Assembly: GCF_009765165.1 (NCBI RefSeq)
Contig: NZ_VLNU01000001.1
Span: 3,540,247-3,604,246, forward strand
DNA: 64,000 nt
Origin: Lysobacter panacisoli
GTDB taxonomy: Bacteria; Pseudomonadota; Gammaproteobacteria; Xanthomonadales; Xanthomonadaceae
Direction of reading: 5' to 3'
The translations under genes were made by a program, and so were the position numbers. This document shows positions 54,005 through 64,000 of the stretch, in pieces. Position 1 is the stretch's first letter. Each line of letters starts with the position of its first letter. The notes beneath the pieces are model-generated. The model did no database searches. It had not been told where the DNA came from and saw only the letters and a program-made list of their open reading frames with translations.

Positions 54005-54511
54005 ATGCGTGAGGGTGAGAAACCGAAACTGCGCGACCTTTCGACGGTTCCCGCATTCTCCATGTTCGAGAAGCTCGTTTCCTGGCCGGCCGTCGCCTTT
54101 GTCCTTGGCGTGGCCGTCCTGATCGCCTTCATGGGCTACCGCGAGACATCCGAGATGACGCGACTGTCCGAGCACGGTCGCAAGGCGATGGCGCAGATCG
54201 AGGAAGTCCACTGGACCACCCGGCGCGGGATCGACAGCAACTACACGCTGGATGTCACGTTCGAGCCGGAGGGTGGCAAGGCTGTCCACGAGGAGGTCTC
54301 GGTGGACAACGACATCGGCGAACAGGCGCGCAACGACGAATCCTTCACCGAGCTGGAAGTGTCCTACCTGCCGGACGATACGTCCGTGGTGCGTCCTGCC
54401 GACGCGGAAGACGGTTCAACTCGCATGTACGTGGTGGCCGGTGCGATGGCCGCTTTGGCAGCCCTGCTGGCGATGCTGCGCCTACGCCAGGGGTATGCTG
54501 CAGGCGGCTGA
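54005..54511 (+). CDS. DUF3592-like membrane protein
   Basis: 168 residues from ATG 54005; ATG 54062 (FEKLVSW) is an alternative. Two membrane helices (about 28-45, PAVAFVLGVAVLIAFMGY, and 140-160, YVVAGAMAALAALLAML) enclose an exported beta-rich domain (about 50-135) with GRKAMAQIEEVHWTTRRG, YTLDVTFEPEGGKAVHEE and LEVSYLPDDTSVVRPADA. That central pattern is typical of DUF3592. Function unknown. Confidence 0.8.
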   Translation: MREGEKPKLRDLSTVPAFSMFEKLVSWPAVAFVLGVAVLIAFMGYRETSEMTRLSEHGRKAMAQIEEVHWTTRRGIDSNYTLDVTFEPEGGKAVHEEVSVDNDIGEQARNDESFTELEVSYLPDDTSVVRPADAEDGSTRMYVVAGAMAALAALLAMLRLRQGYAAGG

Positions 54512-54589
54512 TCGCAACGCAGGCCAGCCTGCTCGACGAAGCTTGCTCGAAGAACAAGGGTCGCCTCGGTGCCCCTTCGCTTTTCTGCC

Positions 54590-55486
54590 TTATGCGCGGC
54601 GCCAGTCGTCGCCGAACGCCTCGCCCATCCGCTCGTAGGCTTCGCGCTGCGCCTCGGTGTGCGCGCGTGGGGCGAGCACTTCCAGTTCCACGATCTGATC
54701 GCCCGGCGGGTGTTTGCCCGATGGATCGTTGGGCAATCCACGTCCGCGTAGACGCAGCTTGCGACCGGCTTCCGAGTTGGCGGGAATCTTCAGTTCAACC
54801 GCGCCGCCGAGGGTCGGCACGCTGACCGTGGCGCCCAGTGCGGCCTCCCACGGCGCGATCGCCAACACGTGGATCACGTTGCGGCCGTCCACTTCGAACC
54901 GCGGATGCGCGGCGTACTCGATCTCCAGCAGCAGATCGCCATGCGCGCCCTGCCCCGCGAGCCGGATCACCTGGCCCGGGCGGATGCCCTTGGGAATGCG
55001 CACGTCGAGGGTCTTGTCGTTGACCGAGATGCGCACGCTTCCGCCGCTGTAGACGGTCTCCAGTGCGACGGCCAGCTTGGCGCGCGTGTCGCCGCGCGGC
55101 TGCGGCCCGCGTTGGCCGAAACCACCACCGCGACCGAACAGGCTCTCGAAGAAATCGCTGAATCCGCCGCCCGCGCCGCCGCCGGCGAAGATCTCGTCGA
55201 AGTCGACCCCGCCAGGGCCCGCACCGCCAAAGCCGCCGGGCGGCGGCTGGACCTCATCGCCAGGACGGTAACCGCGTGCGCGCAACTGGTCGTACGCGGC
55301 GCGCTTGGGCGGATCGCGCAGGGCCTCGTAGGCTTCGTTGACCGCCTTGAACTTCTCCTCCGCGCCCGCTTCCTTGCTGACGTCGGGGTGGTATTTGCGG
55401 GCAAGGCGACGGTACGCCGTCTTGATCTCGGCATCGCCGGCGCCCGGTTCGACGCCGAGGGTTTCGTAGTAGTCCTTGAACTGCAT
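54590..55486 (-). CDS. cbpA: CbpA-like DnaJ family co-chaperone
   Basis: 298 residues from ATG 55486. J-domain 1-70 with the HPD motif ([20 protein letters not shown]), a Gly/Phe-rich linker (about 85-130), and two C-terminal substrate-binding beta domains ([52 protein letters not shown]). It lacks the zinc-finger of DnaJ, so it is the class II CbpA type that stimulates DnaK. The usual partner cbpM is not next to it. Divergent from the peroxiredoxin gene. Confidence 0.92.
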   Translation of the reverse strand: MQFKDYYETLGVEPGAGDAEIKTAYRRLARKYHPDVSKEAGAEEKFKAVNEAYEALRDPPKRAAYDQLRARGYRPGDEVQPPPGGFGGAGPGGVDFDEIFAGGGAGGGFSDFFESLFGRGGGFGQRGPQPRGDTRAKLAVALETVYSGGSVRISVNDKTLDVRIPKGIRPGQVIRLAGQGAHGDLLLEIEYAAHPRFEVDGRNVIHVLAIAPWEAALGATVSVPTLGGAVELKIPANSEAGRKLRLRGRGLPNDPSGKHPPGDQIVELEVLAPRAHTEAQREAYERMGEAFGDDWRRA

Positions 55487-55657
55487 GGATCGATCCGTCC
55501 GGAAAGCCAGGGCCGCTGGCCACGGGCGAAAGGTTAACGCACTGGATGCGAGGCTCGCGCACACGGCCGAGCCATCCAACGCATCATTGACGTTGGCTTG
55601 CCGGCCAACCGCTAGACTGCCGTCCAGAATCCGAGAAGCTCCCCACAGGACACGCAC

Positions 55658-56143
55658 ATGACCATCCAGATCGGCGAACGCATTCCCGAAGTGACGCTGC
55701 AGCGCATCCGCGAAGGCGTGGAGACCATCGACACGAACGCGCTGTTCGACGATCGCCGCATCGTCCTGTTCGCCGTGCCCGGCGCGTTCACGCCGACCTG
55801 CTCGGAAAAGCACCTGCCCGGCTTCGTGCAGCACTTCGAGGAATTCCGCAATCAGGGCATCGAAGTCGCCTGCATGGCGGTCAACGACCCGTTCGTGATG
55901 CAGGCCTGGGGCGTGAGCCAGCACGTCCCCGACGGCTTGATGATGCTCGCCGACGGCAACGGCGACTTCACCCGCGCGCTCGGCCTGGAACTCGACGCCA
56001 GCGCCTACGGCATGGGCCTGCGCGCCAGGCGCTTCGCCCTGTTCGCCGAAAACGGCGTGGTGAAGCTGCTGAACATCGAGGCGCCGGGCGAGTTCCGCGT
56101 GTCCTCGGCCGAGCACATGCTGGAGCAGCTCAAGCACGGCTGA
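55658..56143 (+). CDS. peroxiredoxin 5-type (AhpC/TSA-like, redoxin)
   Basis: 161 residues. The Prx5 active site [16 protein letters not shown] holds the peroxidatic Cys (about residue 48) with the conserved Thr. A second Cys ([10 protein letters not shown], about residue 72) is at the position found in glutathione-dependent or 1-Cys forms. [14 protein letters not shown] and [18 protein letters not shown] are typical. It reduces hydrogen and alkyl peroxides. No glutaredoxin domain is fused. Confidence 0.93.
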   Translation: MTIQIGERIPEVTLQRIREGVETIDTNALFDDRRIVLFAVPGAFTPTCSEKHLPGFVQHFEEFRNQGIEVACMAVNDPFVMQAWGVSQHVPDGLMMLADGNGDFTRALGLELDASAYGMGLRARRFALFAENGVVKLLNIEAPGEFRVSSAEHMLEQLKHG

Positions 56144-56165
56144 ACCACCGCGGCACGGGCGTCGC

Positions 56166-58550
56166 TCACGGCAGCACGCGGAAACTCACGCGCGACCACG
56201 CGCCACTGTCGGCCAGCGCGGTCAGGTGGTGGTCGCCGGCGTCGCCGAAGTCGTGCACGAAGCTGCCCTCGCCCGCCGACTCGCCGATCAGTCGCCCGTC
56301 CAGCAGCCAGCGCACGCGCGCCGGACTGCCCAACGCACGCAGCGCCAGTCGCACGCCGTGCGTGCTGCCCGGTGCGCTGGCGAGCGTGGCGCGATCGGAC
56401 ACGCCTTCGATCCGCAACGACTCGCTGGCCTCGCGACCGTCGGCGACGCAATCGGGCGACAGCGCCGGCAACTGCGCCGCGCGGCGCGATTCGCTCGATA
56501 GCCACGGCGACGCGAGTGCCGGCCAGCGGGCGATCTCGCGCGCGATCCGTTCGTGCTCGCGCGTACATTCCGCCGACAGCCGCAGGCCGTTGCGCGCGTC
56601 GACCTCGAAGCGCTCCACGCCCGCATTCCATAGCCGGGCATCGCGCTCGGCGAAAGTCGGCGGCAGCGAGCCGTCGAGCGTCCACGCCGGCATCCGACGC
56701 CGGCACAGCTGCGGCGCCTGCGAATCGAGTGGCAGGCCGAGCGGCCAACACACCTCGACCTCGGCGACCGTCGCCGGCATCGGCACCGGTGCCGCGTCGC
56801 CACGCTGGTGCGGCAGACTGTCGATCACCTCGAACAGCAGCGGCAGCGCCGTCACCGCGCCGTACTGACCCGGCAGCGGCGTGCCATCGGGTCGACCGAC
56901 CCACACGCCCACCGTGTAACGGCGCGTACTGCCCAGCGCCCACGCATCGCGGAAGCCGTAGCTCGTGCCGGTCTTCCAGGCGACGCGGGTTCGTCCACGC
57001 GGATCGAAAGTTTCGTTGGCGACGCCGGAACGCGGATTGGCTTCGAGGATCTCGCGCACGATCCACGCCGCGCCCGGCGACAGCAGACGGCGATCCACGC
57101 GCGGCGCGTCGGGCGTGTAGCGCACACGTCCGGCGACACCGTTGCGATTGAGCGCGGCGTAGGCGCCGACGAGATCCTCCAGCCGCGCGCCGGTGCCGCC
57201 GAGGATCATCGACAGGTTCGGCTCCGCACCGGGCGGCCACTGCAGGCGGATGCCGGCGTGCGCCAGACGCGCGGAGAACCGCGCGGGACCGACGCGGTCG
57301 AGCAGGTCCACGGCCGGCACGTTGAGCGAGAGCCGCAAGGCCTGCGCCACGCCGACCGGCCCGTTGAACGCCGCATCGAAATTGCCAGGCCGGTAATTGC
57401 CGAACGACTGCGGCGCGTCGACCAGCAGGCTCTCGGAATGGATCAGGCCATCGTCCAGCGCCAGTCCGTACAGGAACGGCTTGAGCGTCGAACCCGGCGA
57501 ACGCCACGCACGCACCATGTCGACGTGGCCCAGGCTTGCGGCGTCGGCGAACTCCAGCGAGCCGACGTATGCGCGCGCTTCGAGCGTGGCGTTGTCGACC
57601 ACGAGCAGCGCTGCCGAGGTGCGCCCAGGCAGGCCGGAGAAATAGGCCGAGACACGCTCCTCAAGCGTGCGTTGCAGCTCCAGGTCGATCGTCGAGGTCA
57701 ACCGCGTCGAATCCGGCCGCTCCACGCGCAGGCGCTGCGCGAGCAGCGGCGCATGTCGTGGGGGCTGCAGCGAGCGCGCGACCACGGACTCGACACGCGC
57801 ATCCGCGACCACATCGGCGGACCACACGCCGGTCCGCTGCATGCGCGCGAGCACCTTGTCGCGGGCGATGCGCGCACGCTCGGGCTCGCGATCGGGCCGC
57901 AGCCGGCTCGGCGATTGCGGCAGGACCGCGAGCAATGCCGCTTCCGCGTGCGAAAGGCGCGAGGCCGGCTTTCCGAGGTACGCCCAGCTCGCCGCCTCCA
58001 CGCCTTCGACCGTGCCACCGAACGGCGCGCGATCGAGATACAGGGTGAGGATCTCGCGCTTGTCCAGGTGAACTTCCAGCTGCACCGCGCGCAGCATCTG
58101 CCGCACCTTGCGCCACGGCGTACGCGGTGCGCGTCCGTGGCCGGCGTCGAGGATGCGCGCGACCTGCATCGTCAGTGTAGAACCGCCCGACACCACGCGT
58201 CCGCTGCGTGCCCATTGCACGGCGGCGCGCACCATCGCGACCGGATTAATGCCCGGATGCCGCCAGAACCAGCGGTCCTCGTAGGTCAGCAGCGCCTGCA
58301 GGTACAGCGGCGAGACGCGTTCCGGCGTCGTCGGATAGCGCCAGATGCCATCGACGTCGGCGAACGCGCGCAGCGGCGTGCCGTCGGCCGCGACCACGAC
58401 CGCGCCCTGCCCGCGCGAATCCGGCAACGGCAGCGGGAACGCCAGGTCAAGCAGCATCGCCGCGATCAGCAGCGACAGCGCCGCCAATGCGCCCTGCATG
58501 CCACGGCGCCGCAGTCGCGTCCGCCACGCGCTCGAAATACGCGACGACAT
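56166..58550 (-). CDS. pbpC: penicillin-binding protein 1C
   Basis: 794 residues. A membrane helix (about 18-38), glycosyltransferase family 51 domain (about 50-220, catalytic Glu91 in [31 protein letters not shown]), then transpeptidase domain with Ser354-x-x-Lys ([12 protein letters not shown]), SLN in LSLNVPAVD and KTG in [13 protein letters not shown]. The C-terminal BiPBP_C domain (about 690-794) is present. PBP1C is a bifunctional peptidoglycan polymerase of minor or conditional role. It lies 37 nt downstream of the alpha-2-macroglobulin gene, the classic yfhM-pbpC pairing. Confidence 0.96.
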   Translation of the reverse strand: MSSRISSAWRTRLRRRGMQGALAALSLLIAAMLLDLAFPLPLPDSRGQGAVVVAADGTPLRAFADVDGIWRYPTTPERVSPLYLQALLTYEDRWFWRHPGINPVAMVRAAVQWARSGRVVSGGSTLTMQVARILDAGHGRAPRTPWRKVRQMLRAVQLEVHLDKREILTLYLDRAPFGGTVEGVEAASWAYLGKPASRLSHAEAALLAVLPQSPSRLRPDREPERARIARDKVLARMQRTGVWSADVVADARVESVVARSLQPPRHAPLLAQRLRVERPDSTRLTSTIDLELQRTLEERVSAYFSGLPGRTSAALLVVDNATLEARAYVGSLEFADAASLGHVDMVRAWRSPGSTLKPFLYGLALDDGLIHSESLLVDAPQSFGNYRPGNFDAAFNGPVGVAQALRLSLNVPAVDLLDRVGPARFSARLAHAGIRLQWPPGAEPNLSMILGGTGARLEDLVGAYAALNRNGVAGRVRYTPDAPRVDRRLLSPGAAWIVREILEANPRSGVANETFDPRGRTRVAWKTGTSYGFRDAWALGSTRRYTVGVWVGRPDGTPLPGQYGAVTALPLLFEVIDSLPHQRGDAAPVPMPATVAEVEVCWPLGLPLDSQAPQLCRRRMPAWTLDGSLPPTFAERDARLWNAGVERFEVDARNGLRLSAECTREHERIAREIARWPALASPWLSSESRRAAQLPALSPDCVADGREASESLRIEGVSDRATLASAPGSTHGVRLALRALGSPARVRWLLDGRLIGESAGEGSFVHDFGDAGDHHLTALADSGAWSRVSFRVLP

Positions 58551-58587
58551 ATACGACGCCGGGCGAGGAACGTCCGTGCGGACGCCC

Positions 58588-61500
58588 TCAACCGCCTCCC
58601 GGCTGGCGCACCGTCAACGTCGCGGGCACGGCCTTGCCGACGCCGCGCAGGTCGGGACGGTACATGTCCTCGACCAGCGGCGGCGGCACGGTGTAGGTGC
58701 CCGGCGTCACCGCGCGCACGAGGTAGAACACGCGCGCGGTATCGCCGGTGTTGAGCTTGAGCGCGGCGACGTAGCGATCGTCGCGGAACTCCTCGTGGCG
58801 CACCTCGGCCGCGTCGTCGCGATCGGACAGCTCGATGCCGTCGATCACCACACCGGCCCACTGCTTGCCGTCGCCGAGATTGAAGTTCTCGATCTCGAGC
58901 CCCGCCGGCAGCAGATCCGTCAGCAGTGCGTCGGCCATCGGGCGGCTCGCACGGATGCTCACCTGCACGATCAGCGCGTCGCCTTCGACCAGCGTCCCGC
59001 CTTCCCACGGCTTGCCATCGGCGGTGAAGTACTTGCGCACCACCTGCACGTGCGTGGCGTCCGCCGGCGGCGCCTCGCGAGGCACGCCGGCGATCTCCAT
59101 GCTGGCGTACAGCGGCGGCTCGCCGTTGGCGTTGAACGACACGCCACGCGCGAGCGCGGCATCGTCGAACACGCGGCCGATGAAGCGCGCGGACCCGGCA
59201 TCGGTGGCGACGTCGCCGACCTTCCACTGGCCGGACACCTGCCGCTTCTGGTCGGCCATCAAAGCCTTGCCGAGGCGCGCGAGCGCGACCTGTTCCTGCG
59301 TGCTCAACCACAACCAGCCGAGGTTGCGGCGCGCATCGAGTTCACGCCCCAGCGGCACGGTGCGCGCGTCGAATGCCGGCGTGGCCAGATCGTGTTCGTG
59401 CACCAGCGCGATCATCAGCGCATCGTCGCGCAGGCGGCTGCCGTAGTCGCCGAGGTACTCCGGGCGCGCTTCCGTATCGCGCGCGAAGCCTTCCTCGATC
59501 GCCTTGCGCCCGCGCGCGCGATCGCCCTGCAGCGACAGCGCCAGGCCGAGATGGACCAGCGGCAGGCCGGTCAGGCTCTGCTTGCGTTCGTTGTCGTACA
59601 GCGCGCGCAGCGTGCCCAGCGGCGCGCGGTTGACCCGAGCCAGCGCGTAACCCGCATACGCCTGATAGGCGAACTTGAGGTGCTCGCGCCGGTCGTAGCC
59701 GAAGAAGGGTGCGCCACCGGAAAGCAGGTCCTCGCTCAGCGCGTTCAGCGCCTTCTGCAGCATCGCGTCGGGCACGGCGAAGCCGGCCTCGCGCGCATCG
59801 AGCAGGAACTCGACCACGTACGGCGTGATCAGCGGATTGACGTAGTCGCCGTCGCCCCACATCGAGAAATGACCCGAACCGACCTGCATCGCCGCGAGGC
59901 GGCCGAATGCGCCTTCCATGCGCGCACGGCGCTGGGTCGCATCCAGTCCGTCACTGCCGAGCATCTTCGCCGTCGCCTCGTCGAGTTCGAGCGCCGCGAA
60001 GCCCTTGCTCGTGGTCTGCTCGGCGCAGCCGTACGGATACTGGAGCGCACCCTGCAACGCGGCGGCGAACGGAATCGGCGGCACCGCACTGACCGACAGG
60101 CGCGCGTTCACCGACATCGGCATCAGGCCGTCGGCGAGACCTGCGTCCAGCGGAATCGTGCCCGCCGCATCCAGCACGCGCGTGCGCGATCGCACGACAG
60201 ACGGCCACGCCGGCCGCACCGGCACGTCGTAGCGCCGATCGACCTGGTAGCCGTTGCCTTCCACGCGCACGCGCACCTTCGCGACGGTGTAACCCTCGCG
60301 CGCCTGCAGCGGGAACGTGTAGGTCGTCTTGGCCTCATGACCCAGCTTCGCCGTGCGGGGGCCTTCGGCGACGGACAGCGGACCTTCGCCTTCGACGCGG
60401 ACCTTGAAGCTGCCATCGCGACCGGTGAAGTTCTGCACGTCGAGCGTCACGTTGCTGCGATCGCCCGGCGCCAGCACGCGCGGCACGCTGGCCTCGGCCA
60501 GCACCGGCGCGCGCACCACGGTCTCGCGATCGCGATTGCCGTAGCGGCCGCCCGAGTACACCAGCGCCGACACGCGCAGCGTGCCGTTGAAGTCCGGCAC
60601 GTCCAGGCGCACGCGCGCGTTGCCCTTCGCGTCCAGCTTCACCGGCCCGGCGAACAGGTCCACCGTCTGTACCTTCGCGGTCGGGCGTCGCGCCTGCGGC
60701 AACGCGTCCAGCGCCATGTCGCCGCCGAAACGGATCTTCGCCAGGCCGCCCTCGAAGCTTTCGATCACGCGGCCATAGACGTCGTACGCATCCACGCCGA
60801 GGCGGCGTTGCGCGAAGAAATGCGCGGCCGCGTCCGGCACCGGGAAGCGGGTGATGTTGAGGATGCCCACGTCGACTGCGGACACGGTGACGAAGGCCTG
60901 CTGTCCCGCAAGCTGCGGCACGCTCACCGTCACCGGCAATTCGCGCTGCGGCTGCATCGACGCCGGCACGGACAGGCCGACCGCGACATTGCGTTCGCGA
61001 CGGTCCATCTTCACGTGGGCAACGCCGACCGCGCGTGCCGGCGTGATCCGGCTGGGCGCGCTGCCACCACGGAACACCAGCGCGGTCACGTAGACGTCGT
61101 GGCGTTCCCAGTCCTTCGTCACCGGGATCTCGAACGTGCTGCCGGCCTTGGCGTCGATGTCCTGCACGTACAGCATGTGGTCGCTCTCGACCATCAGCAG
61201 GCCCCTGCCGGCGTGCGGCGGCGTGAGCGTCACCTTCAACGTGTCGCCCGCGTGGTACGCGGTCTTGTCGAGCGCGAGCTTGACCTTGTCCGGGCGCGCG
61301 TCGAGGCCACGGTTCTCGTCGTTCCAGCTCCAACCGGCAGTAAACGGATATCGCGTGGTCAGCTTCGTCGCCGGATCGAACACATCCACGCGGTAATCGC
61401 CCCACTCCACCGGGAAATCGATCCGCGTCGGCGAGGCCCCCACATCCACCGCGCGCGTCTGGATGTCCTCATAGCGGCGGGTGAAGTCGTAGTTCCAGCC

Positions 61501-63543
61501 GCCGTCGTCGTCGTGGTTCCAGTGGTAGTCGCGGTGTTCGCGCACCAGCGTCACGCGCAGCGCCTTGCCGGGGCGCGGCTTCGCATCGCTGCCGACGCGC
61601 GCCAGTTCAAAGCGCGCGGTCGCGTTGGCATCGGCGCCTTCCTTGTCGTCGAACAGCGGACGCACGCCGACCAGCGCATCGGCGGGCCACAGCACGCGCT
61701 TGATTCCGCGGTTCACGCTGCGTCCGCCGGTCTCGTACACGCTGCCGTTGATGATCACGGCGATCGGCGTGACGGGTTTGGCCTCCGCGGGAAGCGCGAT
61801 GTCCTTTTGCAGGCGGCCCTGTGGGTCGAGTTCGGTATCGATGACGTCGCTCGCTTCCTTCGGCAAGGTCAGGGTCGGATCGCCGAAGAAGTAGCCGGGC
61901 AACGCATCCAGCGGATGCTGTTCGACCGCCACCGCCAGCTTCGCGGTGAAGCGGTTGCCTGCGGCCGGCGCGCCGTAGAGGTAGGCGCCTTCGACCTGCA
62001 GGCGCAACGGCTCGCCGGGCTTCAGCACCGGCTGCGCGTCGAGATCGAGCTTGAGGCGCTCCGGCAGGAATTCCTCCACGCGCAGTGTCATGCCCTGCAC
62101 CGCGTCCTTGCTGCCCGGGTCGGTACGGAATTCCACGCGCCAGCGACCCGTCGCCGCGTCGGCGGGAATCGCCTGCTCGTGGCGCACATGACCCTGCGCA
62201 TCGGGTTGCAGGCGCGTTTCCAGGAACGTCTTGCCGTCGGGCTGCACGTAGCGCAGGAACAGCGGTTGCTGCGCGACGCCGGCCTTGGGCACCACCGGCT
62301 GGCCGTCCTGGTCGCGCAGCAGCGCGGACAGGCGCACGGTTTCACCAGGGCGATAGAGATCGCGTCCCGACCACGCGAACACGTCGAACCACGCCTGCTC
62401 GCGTCCGCTCACCGCGAACTCCGACAGGTCCAGCGCAGGCTGGTTGAACGGCAGCATCGACACGTCGCGGCCGCGCTGCGCGATCAGTACGTGGCCGGCA
62501 TTGAGGCGATATCGCAACAGCGCATTGCCGTTGCCGTCGGTCTCGCCCTTCAGCACGGGCTCGCCGCGCGCGTCGAGCACCTTCAGCTCCACGCCCGACA
62601 CCGATGCACCGTTCTGCAGCGAGGCGACGTGCACGAACAGCGTGTCCTTGTAGGCGCGCGCGTGCAGGCCGAGGTCGCTGACAGTGAAGAACGCGGTCTC
62701 GAATTCGTCCTGGAACTGCCCGGTGCGCTTCATCACCGCGAAGTACAGGCCGGGTTCCTGCAGCTCCTTCACGTCCTGCAGCGGCAGGTAGGTCAGCACG
62801 CGCTCGTTGGGCTTGCCGCCGAGCACGAAGCGGTTGACGTACACCGGTTCGGCGAGGCGCTCCAGCGGCGTCTTGTTGCTGTACTCGCTGCCCAGCTCCC
62901 AGCTGCCGCGACGGCCGCCGCGCTGGTAGTCGGAGAAGAAGCGCGGGAGTTCCTTCTCCTTCACGCGCAGGAATTCGACGTCGACCTCCGGTACGTTGAT
63001 CGACACCACCGGCAAGCCGCGACTCTCGCGTGCGGGCAGCACGCTGCCCTGCGAAGCGAAACCTACCACCGGATCGAGCGGCCCGGTGTAGACGGTCCTG
63101 CGCTGTTCCTGTCCGAGGCGATCGCCCGACGCGGCGGTCACTCTACCTTTGATCGCCAGCGTGTATTCCTTGCTTGCGTCCACGTGCGGGAAACGCAGCA
63201 CCTTCGCGTCGTCCGACAGCACCCAGCTGCCCTTCACCACCGCGCCGTTGGCGTCGGTGACGGCGATGAGTTCGTCGAACGATTGCGTGCCGACCAGCGG
63301 CCGGTTGAATTCGAGCGCGATGGCAAGCGACTCGTCGCCCTTCTGGTCGGGATACGCGGCGAGCAGCGCGAATCCCTGCACGGCTTCGCGTTGCGCCTTG
63401 ATGGCCTCGCCGCTGACCGCGGGGAGTTGCCCGTCCGCGTCGCGCCGGCACCCGGCCAGCAACAACAGCGACAGTGCGACGACGCCCAGCCACGACAGCA
63501 GGCGGGCGTGGACGATTCCTTCCGATCCCGATACGCGCTTCAT
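58588..63543 (-). CDS. bacterial alpha-2-macroglobulin (YfhM-like lipoprotein)
   Basis: 1651 residues from ATG 63543 (GGGGAGG 5 nt upstream). The lipobox LLLLAGCRRD puts it on a membrane facing the periplasm. Many macroglobulin beta domains precede the MG/bait region; a thioester motif Cys1173-Ala-Glu-Gln lies in YPYGCAEQTTSKGFAALE, followed by the alpha/alpha thioester domain and a C-terminal receptor-like domain. On cleavage of the bait region the thioester should trap attacking proteases. The linked PBP1C would repair cell wall at the breach. The thioester is intact, so trapping by covalent bonding is predicted. Confidence 0.95.
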   Translation of the reverse strand: MKRVSGSEGIVHARLLSWLGVVALSLLLLAGCRRDADGQLPAVSGEAIKAQREAVQGFALLAAYPDQKGDESLAIALEFNRPLVGTQSFDELIAVTDANGAVVKGSWVLSDDAKVLRFPHVDASKEYTLAIKGRVTAASGDRLGQEQRRTVYTGPLDPVVGFASQGSVLPARESRGLPVVSINVPEVDVEFLRVKEKELPRFFSDYQRGGRRGSWELGSEYSNKTPLERLAEPVYVNRFVLGGKPNERVLTYLPLQDVKELQEPGLYFAVMKRTGQFQDEFETAFFTVSDLGLHARAYKDTLFVHVASLQNGASVSGVELKVLDARGEPVLKGETDGNGNALLRYRLNAGHVLIAQRGRDVSMLPFNQPALDLSEFAVSGREQAWFDVFAWSGRDLYRPGETVRLSALLRDQDGQPVVPKAGVAQQPLFLRYVQPDGKTFLETRLQPDAQGHVRHEQAIPADAATGRWRVEFRTDPGSKDAVQGMTLRVEEFLPERLKLDLDAQPVLKPGEPLRLQVEGAYLYGAPAAGNRFTAKLAVAVEQHPLDALPGYFFGDPTLTLPKEASDVIDTELDPQGRLQKDIALPAEAKPVTPIAVIINGSVYETGGRSVNRGIKRVLWPADALVGVRPLFDDKEGADANATARFELARVGSDAKPRPGKALRVTLVREHRDYHWNHDDDGGWNYDFTRRYEDIQTRAVDVGASPTRIDFPVEWGDYRVDVFDPATKLTTRYPFTAGWSWNDENRGLDARPDKVKLALDKTAYHAGDTLKVTLTPPHAGRGLLMVESDHMLYVQDIDAKAGSTFEIPVTKDWERHDVYVTALVFRGGSAPSRITPARAVGVAHVKMDRRERNVAVGLSVPASMQPQRELPVTVSVPQLAGQQAFVTVSAVDVGILNITRFPVPDAAAHFFAQRRLGVDAYDVYGRVIESFEGGLAKIRFGGDMALDALPQARRPTAKVQTVDLFAGPVKLDAKGNARVRLDVPDFNGTLRVSALVYSGGRYGNRDRETVVRAPVLAEASVPRVLAPGDRSNVTLDVQNFTGRDGSFKVRVEGEGPLSVAEGPRTAKLGHEAKTTYTFPLQAREGYTVAKVRVRVEGNGYQVDRRYDVPVRPAWPSVVRSRTRVLDAAGTIPLDAGLADGLMPMSVNARLSVSAVPPIPFAAALQGALQYPYGCAEQTTSKGFAALELDEATAKMLGSDGLDATQRRARMEGAFGRLAAMQVGSGHFSMWGDGDYVNPLITPYVVEFLLDAREAGFAVPDAMLQKALNALSEDLLSGGAPFFGYDRREHLKFAYQAYAGYALARVNRAPLGTLRALYDNERKQSLTGLPLVHLGLALSLQGDRARGRKAIEEGFARDTEARPEYLGDYGSRLRDDALMIALVHEHDLATPAFDARTVPLGRELDARRNLGWLWLSTQEQVALARLGKALMADQKRQVSGQWKVGDVATDAGSARFIGRVFDDAALARGVSFNANGEPPLYASMEIAGVPREAPPADATHVQVVRKYFTADGKPWEGGTLVEGDALIVQVSIRASRPMADALLTDLLPAGLEIENFNLGDGKQWAGVVIDGIELSDRDDAAEVRHEEFRDDRYVAALKLNTGDTARVFYLVRAVTPGTYTVPPPLVEDMYRPDLRGVGKAVPATLTVRQPGGG

Positions 63544-63566
63544 GCAGCCTCCCCAGGTTCGACACG

Positions 63567-63572
63567 AGTATA
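63567..63572 (-). promoter_or_regulatory. candidate -10 box for the macroglobulin-pbpC operon
   Basis: TATACT read on the minus strand, 24 nt before the start codon. No good -35 at 16-18 nt was found, so the call is weak. Confidence 0.35.
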
Positions 63573-63701
63573 GGAGCTGCAACGCGACGCTGGCGTGGGG
63601 TTTTCGTCGCACCTGCACGGTGAGCGCTACCGCTGTCGCGGCGTGCCATGATGGCGCGCGCCGTCCGGCATCCCCGCCGCACAGGCCACTCCGGGACTTC
63701 C

Positions 63702-64000
63702 ATGCTGCGTGACCTCCTGCGCCTCTCGTCGCACGAAGCGGTGCCGATGTCGCCTCCCTCCGCGCCCGCCGTCCTGGTGATCCGGCAGGGTGCGTTCGGC
63801 GACCTGATCCAGGCCGATGGCGCCCTCCGCGACATCCGCGCGCACCATCGCGACGCCCGCATCGTGCTGCTGGTCGCGCCGGCCTACCGCCGGCTGATGG
63901 AGCGCTGCCCGCACGTGGACGAGTTGGTCCTCGACCCGCGCGCGTCGCTGCTGCGCCCGGGCCAGACCCTCGCCGTCCTGCGCCGACTGCGGGCGCAGCG
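63702..64000 (+). CDS. glycosyltransferase family 9 (heptosyltransferase-like), cut by the window
   Basis: About 99 residues are visible from ATG 63702; ATG 63747 is also possible. APAVLVIRQGAFGDLIQADG is the N-terminal nucleotide-sugar transferase signature of LPS heptosyltransferases (VI--GA-GD). DARIVLLVAPAYRRLMERCP and VDELVLDPR follow as in that family. It probably adds a heptose or another sugar to the LPS core. The remainder lies outside. Confidence 0.85.
   Translation, partial: MLRDLLRLSSHEAVPMSPPSAPAVLVIRQGAFGDLIQADGALRDIRAHHRDARIVLLVAPAYRRLMERCPHVDELVLDPRASLLRPGQTLAVLRRLRAQ

Noticed and set aside
55587..55618. Promoter TTGACG with TAGACT upstream of the peroxiredoxin
   Set aside because: The spacer is 20 nt, too long for a normal sigma-70 promoter, and no better match was seen.
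58345..63573. 1742-codon open frame antisense to the macroglobulin gene
   Set aside because: It is His/Arg/Ala-rich with no domain. Long antisense frames are expected in high-GC genes with strong third-position bias, and the sense frame is a complete known family.

Overview
The window looks like ordinary chromosome from a high-GC gammaproteobacterium of the Xanthomonadaceae/Lysobacteraceae (Lysobacter, Luteimonas or Stenotrophomonas-like). The reasons are the split methionine synthase, the YtrA-type GntR/ABC operon, the 'transmembrane repetitive' proline-rich protein, GTAG-headed REP repeats of the kind described in Stenotrophomonas, and tightly packed operons with many ATGA overlaps. No rRNA, tRNA, CRISPR array, transposase or complete prophage is visible. 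The genus is an inference from gene content; no 16S gene is present.

Layout. 1-7841: a partial acyl-CoA dehydrogenase, then a four-gene coupled operon (SahR-like ArsR/methyltransferase regulator, the two halves of MetH, and TyrA with an ACT domain) and a YiiX-like papain-fold hydrolase. 7886-12750 (minus): DUF2058, SlyX, UDP-glucose dehydrogenase, two paralogous FKBP isomerases (one with a doubled N-terminal domain) and a membrane-anchored glutathione peroxidase. 12845-17991 (plus): a YtrA-type operon with promoter and dyad operator, followed by a GDSL hydrolase, a GSGD-repeat beta-helix protein and a DUF2884 lipoprotein. 18016-23720: fumarase C, a REP pair, purB, and a coupled trio of VOC protein, ribosomal oxygenase and GNAT fusion. 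23981-29743: the 2-oxoglutarate dehydrogenase operon sucA-sucB-lpdA with an inverted repeat before lpdA.

29893-36467 is the most accessory-like stretch. It holds a LOG-family protein, a CHASE/PAS histidine kinase, a divergent Cro-like/CI-like repressor pair, ssrA (tmRNA, tag ANDDNYALAA), topoisomerase IB, a GIY-YIG-like protein, a cupin with a 16-bp duplication at its start, and GlsB. 36589-41689 adds MgtC, an ABC1/UbiB kinase, a CBS protein, an unknown protein, and an NtrC-type regulator coupled to a 69-residue protein resembling an isolated histidine-kinase H-box helix.

41717-53768 carries the proline-rich membrane protein, nfuA, a pterin dehydratase, a TonB-domain lipoprotein, rluC, rne with a leader of about 400 nt, a LuxR-type regulator, an M28 peptidase, a PEP-mutase-like enzyme, acuI and an orphan pilH. 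53788-64000 carries a small membrane peptide, a DUF3592 protein, cbpA-like DnaJ, a Prx5 peroxiredoxin, pbpC with a giant thioester alpha-2-macroglobulin (an envelope-defence pair), and the start of a family 9 glycosyltransferase.

I did not find a clearly new large system. The best leads are the mini-DHp/NtrC pair, the SahR-type control of a metH-tyrA operon, the Cro/CI pair beside ssrA, and the doubled FKBP N-domain.
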